NCBI GenBank assembly: GCA_013076295.1
Contig: RQOL01000780.1
Span: forward strand, 62,001-126,000
Direction of reading: 5' to 3'
From: Sanderia malayensis
Taxonomy: Eukaryota > Cnidaria > Scyphozoa > Semaeostomeae > Pelagiidae
DNA: 64,000 nt
Shown: positions 29,066 to 40,896 of the stretch, piece by piece
How the letters are laid out: every line of letters starts with the position of its first letter
Numbering within the stretch: the first letter of the stretch is position 1
Notes under the pieces: model-generated
What the model was told of the DNA's origin: nothing
The model's database searches: none
What the model saw: the letters and a program-made list of their open reading frames with translations, nothing else
Translations under genes and position numbers: made by a program

Positions 29066-30745
29066 ATGGCAGCAAGACGTGTTTCAGCTTGGTTGCTTAT
29101 AATCCTGATTTTGCATCGCTATTCACACTTGATATCATGTTATAATGTTTTTAACGCTCAAAGAAATATTAATGGAAGATGTTAGAGTGAGAATCTCTCT
29201 GGATTGAAGCATGATGCACAAGATAGCTGGAGATTTAGATCAGAGCCAATTAGGCCCATGCCAGGTCGCCATGTTGGAGCTGCTAGAGCCAGGAAGAAGT
29301 TTTACAAATCCAGAGTCCCTTACTATGGCAACTCTACATCATGTTGCAGCTATCAGATACAACGTGATTCATTGATCTTGTTTGTACTACTTTCCGGGGA
29401 CATCGAATTAAACCCAGGTGCAATTAAGCAGCCTTGTTCAGTATGTAAAAACCCTGGTGTTCGTACTCACAGAGCATTGCGATGTGATTGTTGTATGCAA
29501 AACTGTCATATTGGAATAAAGTGTGGAAATGTGGATCCTAAGCAATACGAAGTCATAAAACATTCAGTTCCAGGACTTCCATGGGTATGCCCTCCATGCC
29601 AAGCCCTATATGATCAGCCACAGCAACAACAACAACAACAACCACAGCAACAAGAAACAGGAATAGGTCAAGTGGATGGAGATTGCTGCTATCAGCTTCT
29701 GAAAAGTAAGCTTTGTCAAAGAAAAGATAACCTTGGTGTAGCACATATTAATGTAAATGGGATTCTAACAAGTAACAAACTGGATGAAGTGAAGTTGATG
29801 CTTGAAATAACAGGTCTAGACCTACTTGGTGTGATGGAAACAAAACTTCACCAGAATAATTCTCACAGTGAGTTAAAGATAGACGGCTACAAAATGGAAA
29901 GAAATGATCGATGTACAGGAGGAGGTGGTGGAGTTATGTTGTACTACAAAGAAACACTGAATGTAGCTCCTTACCTGGTCAAAAATATCGTGAACAACAT
30001 TGAATCAATATGGGTTGACATAAAATTTCACTCAAAAAGGACTATAGTTGGTGTTATTTACAGACCTCCAGACAAACAACAATTTTATTCCAATTTGGAA
30101 CATTATTTACAAAATATATGGAGGAATAGAAAGAATACAATGATAGTGGTTGACTTCAACTCAGACCTACACTTTAATGGAAAACCCGCTGAGGAGTGCT
30201 TAGCGGGTAAACGTCTTTTACATGTACTAAGCAAATTCACTATGGAGAATGTAATAACACAGCCAACAAGAATCACCGAGAGGTCAAGAACACTATTGGA
30301 TCTTATGATAACATCAGGAAATGAGCAAGTGATTAGATCAGGAGAGATAAATACTGGAATTGCTGACCACAGCCTTACATATGCAGTACTAATGCTTAGA
30401 AGAAATAGAATTCCATCTCGTTTCCAAATGACCCCCAATGTTAAACAATGTGATTGGGAGGGTTTCAGAAAGTCATTAAGCTACGTGCCATGGTCAGTTT
30501 GTAATGTCTTTGACGAGGTTCATGACCACGAATGGTGCTGGGAAAAAATCTATAAGGATATAAGAAATGAGTTCATCAAAGAGAGAAAAACCAAAGCACG
30601 GGTAAAGTCCCACCCCTGGATGACATCTAGGATAAGGAAAGAAATAAATCAAAGGTACAAACTTTTACAAATCGCAATGCAGACCAGTAATCAAACGATT
30701 GGAAGGCATACAAAAGAAAACGAAATGAGGTTACTTCTATTCTGA
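29066..30745 (+). pseudogene. Retrotransposon 2 leader, 2A-like motif, PHD finger and APE endonuclease
   Basis: The ATG at 29066 is in frame with the long ORF but a TAG at 29183-29185 interrupts. LLSGDIELNPGA (29387-29422) is a 2A-like motif whose last Pro is Ala, which should block release. PHD: C-x2-C, C-x4-C, H.., final WVCPPC, then a Gln run (29622-29655). Endonuclease: LGVAHINVNG, VMETKLHQ (catalytic Glu present), GVIYRPP, VVDFNSDL (first Gly of GDFN is Val), and ADHSLTYAV (SDH is ADH, His kept). The end at 30745 is due to a frameshift; sequence homologous to the linker continues at 30760. Confidence 0.8.
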
Positions 30746-30759
30746 GAACGGCTGAAAGA

Positions 30760-32613
30760 AACTAATGGAAAACTAGCCTAGCTGAGGCTAAGCAAAGTGG
30801 ATCCAAAGACGTTTGGAAAATTGTCAGAAGGTTAACAGGAAAGGAGAAGGATAAAAAGAAAATAGGACCAATGGAGAACGATGAAGGAGTTGTAGCTTAC
30901 ACTGATAAAGAAAAGGCAGAAGCATATAACAACTATTTCACTGATATTGGCAAGAAATTAGCATATCAGTTTCCTTTACCCGATAAACATGATCAGTGTT
31001 ATATTACCAGAGTGCGCCCAAACTTGTCAGACGTGTCAAACATCCATCGCACTCTCGCAAAACAGTTGGATAAAATGAAGCCCAGCAAAGAACCAGGATC
31101 AGACAAGATAACACCAAGAGAGATTCTAATGTGTAAAGACGAACTGAATGATAGTTTATGCAGTCTTTGCTACCACAGCATGAAATCAACGCAGTTTCCT
31201 TCAGAATACAAAATAGGAAAATTACGTTTGTGTTTCAAGAAAGGAAGAAGCATAGATCGTGGGAACTACAGACCTCTCAGCATGCTATGTACGCCTGGTA
31301 AAATTATTGAGAGCGCTATATGCACCAATGTAGATAGTCACTTCGAAATCTCTCCGAATCTGCACCAATGGCGATATAAAAAAGGCATATCTACTGAAAT
31401 GATGCTCGTTTATCTCACAGAGACTTGGAAAAAACTTATGGACCAAGGGGAATTTGTAGGAGTACTGTTCATCGATTTTCGAAAAGCGTTTGACACAGTA
31501 GACCACACCATTATGTGGCACAAGCTTCAGCAAGCAGGGTTCTCGGGAAATATAGAACTGACAATTGAAGATTATTTCAACAATAGATTTCAGTTCACAG
31601 AGATGGACAAAAGCACCTCAACACTGTGGAAAATTATGTGGAGTACCTCAAGGCTCATTTCTTGGGCCAAGAGTGTTCTCGATGTATGTAGAAGACTTCC
31701 CGGAAGCACTCAGCAAAAGTCAACTTGAGGAGTATGCTGATGATACCACCGCATATTGTGCTGGCAGTAGCATGAACGAAGTCTGTGATGACCTGAGACA
31801 ATGCTGAGAGAAATACACCAATGGTGCACCAAAAATAGGCTAACTATTCACCCTGAGAAAACCAAAGCCGTGATATTTAACAGGCACAAATTCATTGGCC
31901 CCCTGAATGACCTTAAGCTCGGAGATCATAAGATAAAATATGTGCATACATCTGAATGTCTTGGTGTTTTAATCGACAGCAAACTGTCATGGAAACCACA
32001 GATTAACTCGATATGTAAATCATTTGGTACAAAAGTTAAAAAGTGGAAAAATATCAAATACTTGTCACGGAATTTCCTTGAAGAAATTTACATCACAACA
32101 GTAATACTGACCGTTACACATGCAATAGCTGCATGGGGCACATGTAGCGAATCCCTATTTGAAGAATTAGAAAACATCCATGTACAAGCTGCAAGAGTAA
32201 TTAAGAGAATTCCATCAAACGTGAAAGACACTGAAGTCTTAAAGGTATCAAAATGGGACACCTTGAGCTACCAATATAAAAGACGAATCCTCATATTTCT
32301 GAAAAAGTACAATCTAGAAAGTTGACCAGAATCTTTCGATCAGCTTTTTGAAGCTAAAACGGAGAGACACAGTAGCCAGTTGAATCATACACTCAGGACT
32401 CCAAGATACCGCACAGAAGTTGGCAGAAACCCAATCTGCTTCAGAGGGCCTGCGTTGTGGAATTCATTAAACAAAGAAATGAAGAAATTAAATATTGATG
32501 CATTCAAAAAACATCTTAAACATGAACGAAAGAAGATAAATGAGATCTCTTTCACGAAAGGGATGGGACAAATTTTAAACAAAGACACCGATTTTATATA
32601 TTTTTATCTTTAA
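30760..32613 (+). pseudogene. Retrotransposon 2 reverse transcriptase and tail
   Basis: Blocks: 30871-31650 (PSKEPGSDKITP, GNYRPLSML, then VLFIDFRKAFDTVDH as motif A), a shift, 31640-31807 (GVPQGSFLGPRVF as motif B, EYADDTTAYC as motif C), a shift near 31800, and 31801-32325 (LTIHPEKTKAV, ECLGVLIDSKLSW). A TGA at 32323 precedes the final tail 32380-32613 ending RGPALWNSL...FKKHLK. The catalytic residues look normal; the damage is confined to frameshifts and stops. CR1/L2-group pattern. Confidence 0.85.
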
Positions 32614-32689
32614 TAGAAATAGAAATAGTTAATACTAACTTTACTTTAGCTTTTTACTCTAGTTAACTTACTTTAATTTATCTTAGTTA

Positions 32690-32770
32690 GACAGGAGGTC
32701 CACATCAGCTTGCCTAGCTGCCAGTAAAATAACCTCCTTACAAAATAAATTTGTTTGTATGTATGCATGT
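32690..32770 (+). other. Retrotransposon 2 3' hairpin and TTTG/TATG tail
   Basis: AGGAGGT (about 32692) pairs with ACCTCCT (about 32731) around a ~32-nt loop, followed by AAATAAATTTGTTTGTATGTATGC. A 3' stem-loop plus short-repeat tail is characteristic of L2/CR1-type templates recognised by their RT. Confidence 0.6.
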
Positions 32771-32799
32771 ATATGGGGGTAACTAGGGGTAAAATATGG

Positions 32800-32910
32800 C
32801 ACTTACATGAAAATTCGTATAATTCAAATTTTCTGTAATTCGAACAATTTTGGATTCCCCAATAGAGTTCAAATTAGACAGAGTTAACTATATACCACTT
32901 ACATCTTTGG
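32800..32910. other. Possible MITE fragment
   Basis: The block AATTCGTATAATTCAAATTTTCTGTAATTCGAACAATTTTGGATTCCCC...AGACAGAGTTAAC has the look of a Tigger/mariner-type terminus, but I could not find its partner. Similar AATTCGAAT / GGAATTCCGAATAA words occur near 46650. Confidence 0.3.
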
Positions 32911-32937
32911 CAAGATAGGCATTTTGGGGATAAACAA

Positions 32938-33242
32938 CATCGAGGATGACGTAGGAAATTGAAACATATGTTAAATGTTGCTTTGCCGCACAGAAGATCA
33001 ATTTGCTGCAAAATTGCAAGCTACTTATATGGTCTAGGTACTCAATATGCCCATTCTACTTATAGTGAACAATACACAAACTATTGTCCCGAATTAAAAT
33101 ATAAATATATGTTACTTGGAGCTAAAGCAGTTGGTTGCAAATTGAAACTCTCTGCGTTCTTTTGAAATTTTATTCTGAACTCCCAGCATCAACATAAATT
33201 TTTCGCTGGTACAGCTGCATAAAGGATACTGAAGAAAGCGAT
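32938..33242 (+). repeat. Interspersed repeat, copy 1 (pair with 46122-46428)
   Basis: ~300 bp starting ATCGAGGATGA.GTGGGAA and ending GCATAAAG.ATACTGAA.AAAGCGA, in the same orientation as 46122-46428 with scattered differences. Short in-frame peptides are not conserved in length. Probably a non-autonomous element. Confidence 0.75.
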
Positions 33243-33378
33243 CATCGTTTTGAGAGAGAAGCAATTCAAATTGTTGTGTGCTTCCAAGCAGATGATTTCG
33301 TCATAGAAAACTACGAAAGGTTCTGGAAAAGAATGTTGGGCAAAATATTGTTCTGGTCTTCAAGCAATTATAATCGAC

Positions 33379-34595
33379 TTGAGCTGTATTCTAAAGTGGA
33401 ATGACAACATCCAATTGCAGGGTAAAATCATGAACATTGAAGAAGCCCTAGAGATTATAAAAGCAATAAAAGACACAGAGCTCTATACATCAGACGTGCT
33501 CAATTCCAATGAAGATCAAATGCTTCAATGTTTAGATCAGGCTTTGGTTCGACTTAGGTCAGCTCTGAGAACACTGTCGAGAATGAAAATCATAACTGAG
33601 AATGGCCTAACAAATTGGGATATGCACAGCAGTGAACACACAAAGCTAGCAACAAAGATATTGAAGCTCAGCAATAATATGCAAAAACAGCTGAAAGCAA
33701 TCACAAGCATGAAAACATTTCAAGAAAATAAGGAAAGGTATAAAGTGAGAGAGGTGCACGAAGAGCAACAAGGAAGACCAACAAAACACATTGGTATTCA
33801 GCAAATAGAGACTCTACTAAATCTTGGGTTTTCATTAGTAAGCATTGCGTCTCTCCTTGGTAAGTTGGGTTTATCATTTTGCTTCATTTGAAGTCTATTT
33901 AAAGTAGAGTGGGGACCTCATATGTAATACTTACTTCTGTCTGTCTGCTCTTTTATTATAGGGGTTAGTGTATCAATTGTAAAAAGACGAAAAAATGAAT
34001 ATGGCTTGCCACCCCAGACGGAAAAAACATTTATAACAGATCCAGAACTGGCCATTGCCATCCACAAAAATACAACTCAAAGCCCTAGGCTTGGAATCGT
34101 TATGATTCAAGGACAGCTACGCTCGTGCGATATATGGGTGCCACGGACAGAATAAGAGAGTCTCTTCTAAGAATGCACCCAGTTAATGTGCTTTTTAGAA
34201 ATACACAACCAGTGAAGAGAAGGCAGTATAAGGTGGATGCGCCAAACTCAATTTGGCACATTGACTGCAACCTAAAACTAGCCAAGTACGAATTTTTTGT
34301 ATGCAATTGTAGGTTTCAACTTGCACACATAGTGTCTATCATAATCCAACAAAGCCTTTATATAAGTGCAATACATACATGTTTTCATGTTCTATTTTAG
34401 AAAGTTTGGGATAGCTATTCATGGAGCTATTGACAGGTGCTCCAGGAAAATATTATACATGGATGCTTGCAACAACAAGCCAGGTGCTTGTTCTTGAATG
34501 CCACAGCAGAGTACGGATGGCCTCATAAAATTAGAACAGATAAAGGAGGGGAGAATTGTTTAGTCGGAGACTAATGCGAGAACAAAGAAGTGAGA
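33379..34595 (+). pseudogene. Integrase-core (DDE) domain gene, broken
   Basis: Exon 1 at 33379-33859 has a long helical region and ends with GRPTKHIGIQQIETLLNLGF...IASLLG. The intron (GTAAGT at 33860) ends near 33961, and exon 2 starts GVSVSIVKRRKNEYGL, together an HTH typical of this family. The catalytic region continues with a shift near 34120, RIRESLLRMHP, then RRQYKVDAPNSIWHID (first Asp) at 34250. Sequence near 34410 reads HGAID, and RTDKGGEN (second Asp) falls near 34540 after another frame change. No Glu motif follows. The family of GRP..H..G....VS-type integrase-core proteins is widespread in animals as single-copy or transposon-derived genes. It may cut DNA in a transposase-like manner; this copy cannot. 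Confidence 0.7.
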
Positions 34596-36230
34596 AAAGC
34601 CTTATTTGCATTATTATTGTCAAGATTCTTTAATTTTCATCATGAATAGGTTATGAGTGTATATGAGACATTGTGTGACTCAATTGTTCATGGAGATGTT
34701 TTTCGACATGCAATCTGCCTCTTTGTCAGAAAAGGATAACCCAGTCGACTTTTATTGTGCACAAGCTGTCTTTACAACAACTGCGAACTTCCAGTTGCAG
34801 AAATCTAAAACACATTAGAATAGCCATAGCATGTCAACACAAAATCAAGCGACTCCAAACCAAGTATTTGTGTCCGGTGCAATGAGGTTAAATCCCACAA
34901 GCACGTATACCAATGAATGAAAAGTTTAATGATTAAAAGTATGACCACGTGAGAAAAAACTTCTGGCTAATCCGCTGCATGAACTGAAAAGTTGTTTATC
35001 CTTCTTGAAACCTTCCCGCAGGAATTTCTCGTAAAATGTAAGGCTACTATATGCAGAATCCTTCACAACGCCGGTTTGCCAATTTCTGTAGTCTTTTTCA
35101 GCTCAGAGGCCAGGGTCCTTAGCAAAGGGCCTACCATGAATTATTGCGGCACCACTAATTTGGCCCCTGAGCCTTAAAATCCTTCTAATGACTGAAAAAA
35201 TTCTTTCCAGTGTAGCAATCCAATTACTGGGCAGTTGTAGAGTGTAGCAAACCAATCATGTGATGGCAGCAAGCCTTTGGGAATCGGTGGTAGCTCCTCT
35301 TGACTATAGCAAGCCAATCAGAACCGATCAGAACGTTGATTTGCTTGCGGCCAGTTGGATTGACAAGTTCTCTCAGGTTGTTGTTGTGTTTGCCTCCACC
35401 TCAACAACATTTTATGTTTATCTCCAAAATGGCGAAGGAAGGCGATCATCTTGTGAATGTGTTGGGTAATCCTGACCTTTCAGTAGCAGATAAAATAGCC
35501 TTAGTTTTAGAATTAGAGATAAAATTTAGATTCAGGATTGTAAATATTTTTGAAAATAAAAAGAGCCAACGTCCGCCACTTAAGGCTTTTACCTGTTAGG
35601 AATTTTTACCTGTTGGGTTGGTACCTATATTACATAAAGCCAATAATGGCACTACGTTTTGTAACAGTATAAGTAGAATCAGAATAATTCACAGGCTAAT
35701 AGAAAGTTAGTAAAGGTTAGGACATACTAATAAAGAAGATTTTTAAGATCTTCATTAGTTTGGAGTTGGAACAGTGTAAAAGAGGTTAAGCACATGCCCT
35801 AGCACATTCACAAGATCAGCCTGGGCCTTTGTCTTTGTGAAAGGAGACTGTGACACAGAATTACCTTTATATTTGATTTTGTGTCCATTCTTAACTGTAA
35901 AATAGTACCTTCCCATCCCTTATGAGTACCCCATAATGGGCCTTTCCGTACCCTTAACCTAGAATACATATTATCCCAATCTGATGATCTTTCAAATATT
36001 TTTCACAGGACTTCTGGAGATAGAAATTGCTTATATGATGCATGCTCCATATCATTAATATAAAGTGAGAGCTTATTTGCCTGTCTACAAATCCAACCTC
36101 TATAGAGCTGTTTAGAAATGCAGAGTATTATGCCAACCATCCAATTATGTATGGTCAATCACTTAATTGAAAGCAGCTAAATGAAAACCCCATCTTCTTA
36201 ATCCTACTCTCCCAGTTTGCCTATAAATTG
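34596..36230. other. Intergenic, one small ORF
   Basis: A plus ORF from ATG 35430 (MAKEGDHLVNVLGNPDLS...) to 35598 has helical, plausible composition but no family. 35700-36230 is AT-rich without sustained frames. Confidence 0.35.
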
Positions 36231-36234
36231 TTTA

Positions 36235-37619
36235 GTAAAGATGACCGTATCCCTGCTGTGCTTGAAGAAGCAAAAGCAAATGCCAAGTCATTCATATATT
36301 CATCATTTTCGTGCTTGTTAGCTCTGTGTTCTGTTATTGGCATGCCAATTGAATCTCTCTATAGAATAGAAGATGGAAATGTTGAATATAGAAGGTGAAA
36401 ATGTTGAAAATGTATATGAAATATTGTTCAATGCAACAGTTTGCCCTCGTGGTTTTGATCATGAATTACATGAAAATGAAAAGATGTCCATTTTCTGCTG
36501 TGCTGCAATGCCCCCAGACTATGCTATAACAGGAAATCTTCCTGACAATAAAGATCATTGGTACCTCTTATGCCAAAACTAGGCAATGTCACATTCTCCT
36601 TGCCGAGAGCTTTTCTTAACATGGAAACCAAAGTTGATAAGACCATATATGGTGCATCTACTTCCTCAAAGTCTTTGTTATGTCTCACATCGGAAAAGAA
36701 AAGAACACAGCATCAACTAACTCTTCTTGACCATTTTAGAGCAAAAATTCCCAACATACATGATGATGTCCCAAAAGAACCATCTAAGATAAGAAACTCT
36801 GTGGCAGACACTTCCCATGTTGCTCATGCTCATGCTGATCAAAATAATCTAAATACAACTGCTTCCGTTGATGTCAAACTTGATGTTAACAATACAAATA
36901 TTGAACCTATGATATTTGATATTGAAAGTGGCATTGGCAATTTTTACCAGAATTCAGCCATTTTATCTGATGAACAAAAGTATGCCCTGTTAACAAATAC
37001 TGCAAAGCCCAATTTCGCATGTCCTTCAAACTCTTCTGGCAGAAAATTTCAGTTAAAATGGTTATCTGACTTTCCATGGTTAGCATATTCACAAAAGCTA
37101 GACGGTGCCTTTTGTTTACCTTGTGTTCTTTTTCCTTCAAATGAAACTAGTCGGCATGTTCAAAAACTGGATAGGCAATGCAAATTCCCATTCAATACTT
37201 GGTCAACAGCGATCCCATGGTTTCGAGCCCATTGAGAGAAATCTCCTGTTCATCGAACAGCTACTTTGAAGGCCACGCATTTTATATACTGCTTTGAAAA
37301 TAAGCTCAAGTCCATTGATGTCCAAATGAATAAAATAATGAGCAAACAAATTGAGGCTAACAGAGCAAAATTAACACCCATAGTTGGAGCAGTAATTCTT
37401 TGTGGGCACCAGAACAATTCACTAACAGGTCACCATGATGATTCTGAGAATTATGATAAGAAGGAAAATCATCCGGGGAACTTGCAAGAGATAATAAAAT
37501 ATTTGCTAAAACTTGGCGATAATTCAGTTTTTGAGGATCACATAGCCAACGCACCAAAATCGGCTACATATCTTTTGAAAACGACACAGAATGAATTAAT
37601 TCTTTACGCTTCTGGCTGA
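36235..37619 (+). pseudogene. hAT-type transposase relic with TTF-type zinc finger, N-terminal part
   Basis: The upstream block 36240-36590 (SFSCLLALCSVIGMPIESLYR; FNATVCPR; CCAAMPPDYAITGNLPDNKDHW) is broken by frameshifts at about 36375 and 36560. The next frame, 36558-37235, contains the TTF-type finger: KFQLKWLSDFPWLAYS...GAFCLPCVLFP, then PFNTWSTAIPWF.AH. A TGA at 37233 follows. 37266-37619 continues with the DUF4371-like block (NRAKLTPIVGAVILCGHQNNSL.GHHDD, GNLQEIIKYL, GDNSVFEDHI) and stops at ASG. The RNase-H-like catalytic core is missing. It resembles ZMYM1-like / DUF4371 hAT proteins. The upstream block may be a different domain or an accessory gene. Confidence 0.65.
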
Positions 37620-40144
37620 GGAAGCTGCAGATGTCAGCAATGTTAAACAAATGCCATTGCGTTAAGATAAACCGCTAAAACTCTAAACATCTAAAACTCT
37701 AAAACACGACTCCTCTATAGGCCAACATTTACTCGACAACCCAGAATGTGCTCAAAACTACAGTGAGGACTGTTTTCGCATTATCGGCAGAGCTAGGTCA
37801 AAATTTCACTTAGGAATTTTAGAATCTGTCTACATCAAAACCATGGATCCCATATTGTGTACACAGAAAGAGTTCGTTTTCCCACTGGGACTCTTTCAAT
37901 AATCTATTGTTCGATCACCGGGTATGGTTGGTTGTTTTTGCACTATACCAATCATTCACCTCTTTTCTGATTGGCCAATTTCGATCCTCTCCTGGGTATA
38001 ACTGTTCGTTAGGTTTTCATTTTCGTTCTCTTTCTGACGTACTACTCTGATGAGTGTCAGACGAAAAGCTTTAGTATTTATTATGTTTCGCTATGTTTCC
38101 AATTTTCAAAGCAATTTTGAAGTTTTGTACCGATCAAAGACTGTTCTAAAAAAATGTTCATAAGGTGCCTTTCCTTACAAAATATTTTTTTTAGGGGTAG
38201 GGGGGTTACTTTTTTGGACAACCCTGTATATTGGAATGATTGGATATCTGTTGAAAATGCAAATTAATCCAACATATTTTCATACAACAGATTTGTGTCT
38301 TCACTTTCTGGATTTGATGAGAGTTACCTAACATGCAGTGGATGTCAAAGCACTCAGGTACATTGAATGCCAAATATCATAATTAATTGATCTTGCATCA
38401 AAAGATTTGAGGAGATCTAGGTCATAGAAATGTCTAATGAATTATATGTTATGTCTACATTATAGCTACATTATACATGAATAATTCTAACACAACAGCT
38501 ACTCTCCCTTCATTAAATCAAAAATTCAAAATAACAACTTACATATATACCCCTTATTCTAGATATCAAACATGAACTGCTCAATTGCTTGTCAAACATA
38601 TGAACAAAAAGCGGCATCGCAAGAGCAAGTAAAATGTGTTGGATGCTCTTCCTTGTAGCCAATTTGCCATGGAATGGCACCATGGCATTGGCGGTTGATG
38701 ATAGATTTCACCAGGCAAACCGAGGCCACGCAGAGGCTTATTTGTACCATGTACGAAAACAAAGTCGTCGTGAAAAGACACAACAAAAAATTTATGAGCG
38801 GACCTTGGAGAGCTTTATTTTATTAATATATCATTAAAAATTTGTTATCTCATCCAGAGGGTAAAAAGTATAACTAGAAATGTCAAGATGTGCCGCCAGT
38901 GCTTGGCCACTGGCGGCACGAAAACGAGAATAGAACAGAGAATAGGCCTGTGTTTAATGGCGGACGGTGACAAAATGCTGTGCCAGGGAAAGCGGGTGTG
39001 GTGTGTATGTCGTTAAAAGAGAGTTACATACAAGTGAAGAAACTTTAACTTTCACTGATACACGAATTAACAAAATCAAGGCCTAATTATTGTTTTTTTT
39101 TCTTTATTATGTTTAGCATATTACACAACACGTGTATTGGAGTCCTTAACCTTGCTTTCATGTGCGACGATCGAAAATGCTCGATTTGGCCTTCTGTATT
39201 ATCTCCATTCTGTGCCGAACTGCATCATGCCAGGTTATTCTGATTCTTGTGATCTTTTATTCTATAAAAATATGAAATAACTAATAAGACAATTGTCCTC
39301 GCACAGAGAGTCATCTATTGACCCAAATAATTATTTTCTAGGAAAAATAATACCAATCTCGTTATCGGTAGTCATAGTCGTGGAATTGTTAATTTTTAAT
39401 TTTTATGCATGGTCATAGTTGTGGAACTATTTCAGAATGTCTGCTTCCATTTTGCATTTTTCAGAAAAGATATTTTGCAATATCGTTTCTAAATGTTAAG
39501 GATATTGTTTTTTGTTTTTAATAGATAACTCAACAAATATACATCATAGTAGATATTTTGTTGTTGTAATGTCAAGCAAAATGCATTTTTCAAATTAACG
39601 AAGGTGCTAACATACTACCATGAGACAATAATTTTTAAGAACAAAATCCTTTATCACTACTGCACATGGCATTCTATCTGCTTTAGTTTTTGACTTGCGA
39701 AGCAAATGCGCAACAGAGTAGATGTTGGTGATTGGGAGAAAATGTTGTGTTCTGTGTCTGTGATCTGTGTTCTGGGTTTCTGCTTACCTGCCCATATAAG
39801 GCATGTGCCTCAGATTTAAACATTCACTTTTGATTTGGAATGAGACTTCCAGGTATGATATCGCTTTTTTTTTAATTTTCCCATTGAATGAAATGTAAAC
39901 TTGTTGAACAACAACAAGGTGAAGTGCCATACTACGCTGGGCAGGGCGCGACAACAGCACGATCACACACGAACATCTGAGTATTTTGTCATTTTGTATT
40001 TTGTTATAGTTTTTTTCTTTTTCTCAAACATGTCATATTTAAAACAGTAACCAAAATGATTATTATGTATCAACAATAACTAATAAGCAAAACTGTAAGG
40101 AGCTAAAACTATATAATCGATAAAAATCCTTAAAAATTATAATA
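37620..40144. other. AT-rich intergenic region
   Basis: No recognisable gene. A Cys-containing plus frame near 38572-38660 (CQTYEQKA...VKCVGCS) could be a zinc-finger remnant but stops at 38662. A perfect inverted repeat lies at 38890-38919. Remainder without structure I can support. Confidence 0.35.
38890..38919. other. Perfect 12-bp hairpin, GC-rich
   Basis: GTGCCGCCAGTG, loop CTTGGC, CACTGGCGGCAC. Conspicuous in AT-rich surroundings. No element ends could be tied to it. Confidence 0.7.
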
Positions 40145-40894
40145 CATTAATCCCCAAAAATTTCGGATGCGTTAATTTTCGGACAAATATAGAGTCCCAA
40201 AATTTAACTGTCTGAAATTTTTACATCCAAAATTTTACTGAAATTTTACTGCCAATAAAGTTGCGAAGTATATTTCTTTATGCTTCCGATATGTTTTATT
40301 GAGCAAGCAAAAAGTTGGAAAGTGACTGGAATGTCCTTTACAGCAGAAACAAATAGAAATAGCAAGCAGTGTGAAAATATTTGGCTTTGTTAGCCATCAC
40401 TTAAAAATGCATGCCAGGTGTAGTCAACAGAAAATTCTATAAAGAGCAACGTTTTCTTCAGGGCATCCAATAGGAATATAGCAGGATTCTTCTCATCATT
40501 TGACTAGCTTGATTGATTCTCGTCGTCAATATGATCATCATCAAGCATGATTAGCAGCAGCTCAGCTTCTTCTAATTTCCCTGACTCATTTCCTTGTGTG
40601 TGTGGAAATGGTTCATCTGAGAATTCCCAAGTTTCAGTATTGACTTTCCTCGATTTCGATACAAACTAGAACTGTATTCATGTATTCAATCATTGGTGTT
40701 GTGTGTTTTGTTGAAGATCTCATTGTTATGTTGTGTTATGAACCTTGAAGATACTATCCGAAAGCCTGCGAGTCTCTTTACATGTTGTCTGAAATTCTTG
40801 TCTGAAATTGTGTAAAATCATGATTTTTCAGTCCGAAATTTTGTCCAAAATTAATGTCCAAAATTAAACCCTCCAAAATTTTTTGGGATTACTG
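40145..40894. mobile_element. TA-flanked MITE (mariner/pogo-like)
   Basis: Left end CATTAATCCCCAAAAATTTCGG at 40145 after TA; right end CCAAAATTTTTTGGGATTACTG at 40894 before TA. The inverted ends match for roughly 35-40 bp, including GTTAATTTTCGGACA versus TGTCCAAAATTAA. Short internal repeats of the CCAAAATTT and CTGAAATTTT words enrich both ends. No transposase ORF inside. TA target duplication is characteristic of Tc1/mariner/pogo. Confidence 0.75.
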
Positions 40895-40896
40895 TA

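Larger units (their letters stand above)
29066..32765 (+). mobile_element. Non-LTR retrotransposon 2 (CR1/L2-like, 2A-like + PHD)
   Basis: Starts with MAARRVSAWLLIILIL at 29066, immediately after retrotransposon 1's tail, and ends near 32760 in a TTTGTTTGTATGTATG tail. The same architecture as element 1 but clearly diverged in sequence. It is broken by a stop in the leader (29183-29185), several frameshifts and one more stop. The RT YADD is intact. Confidence 0.85.
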
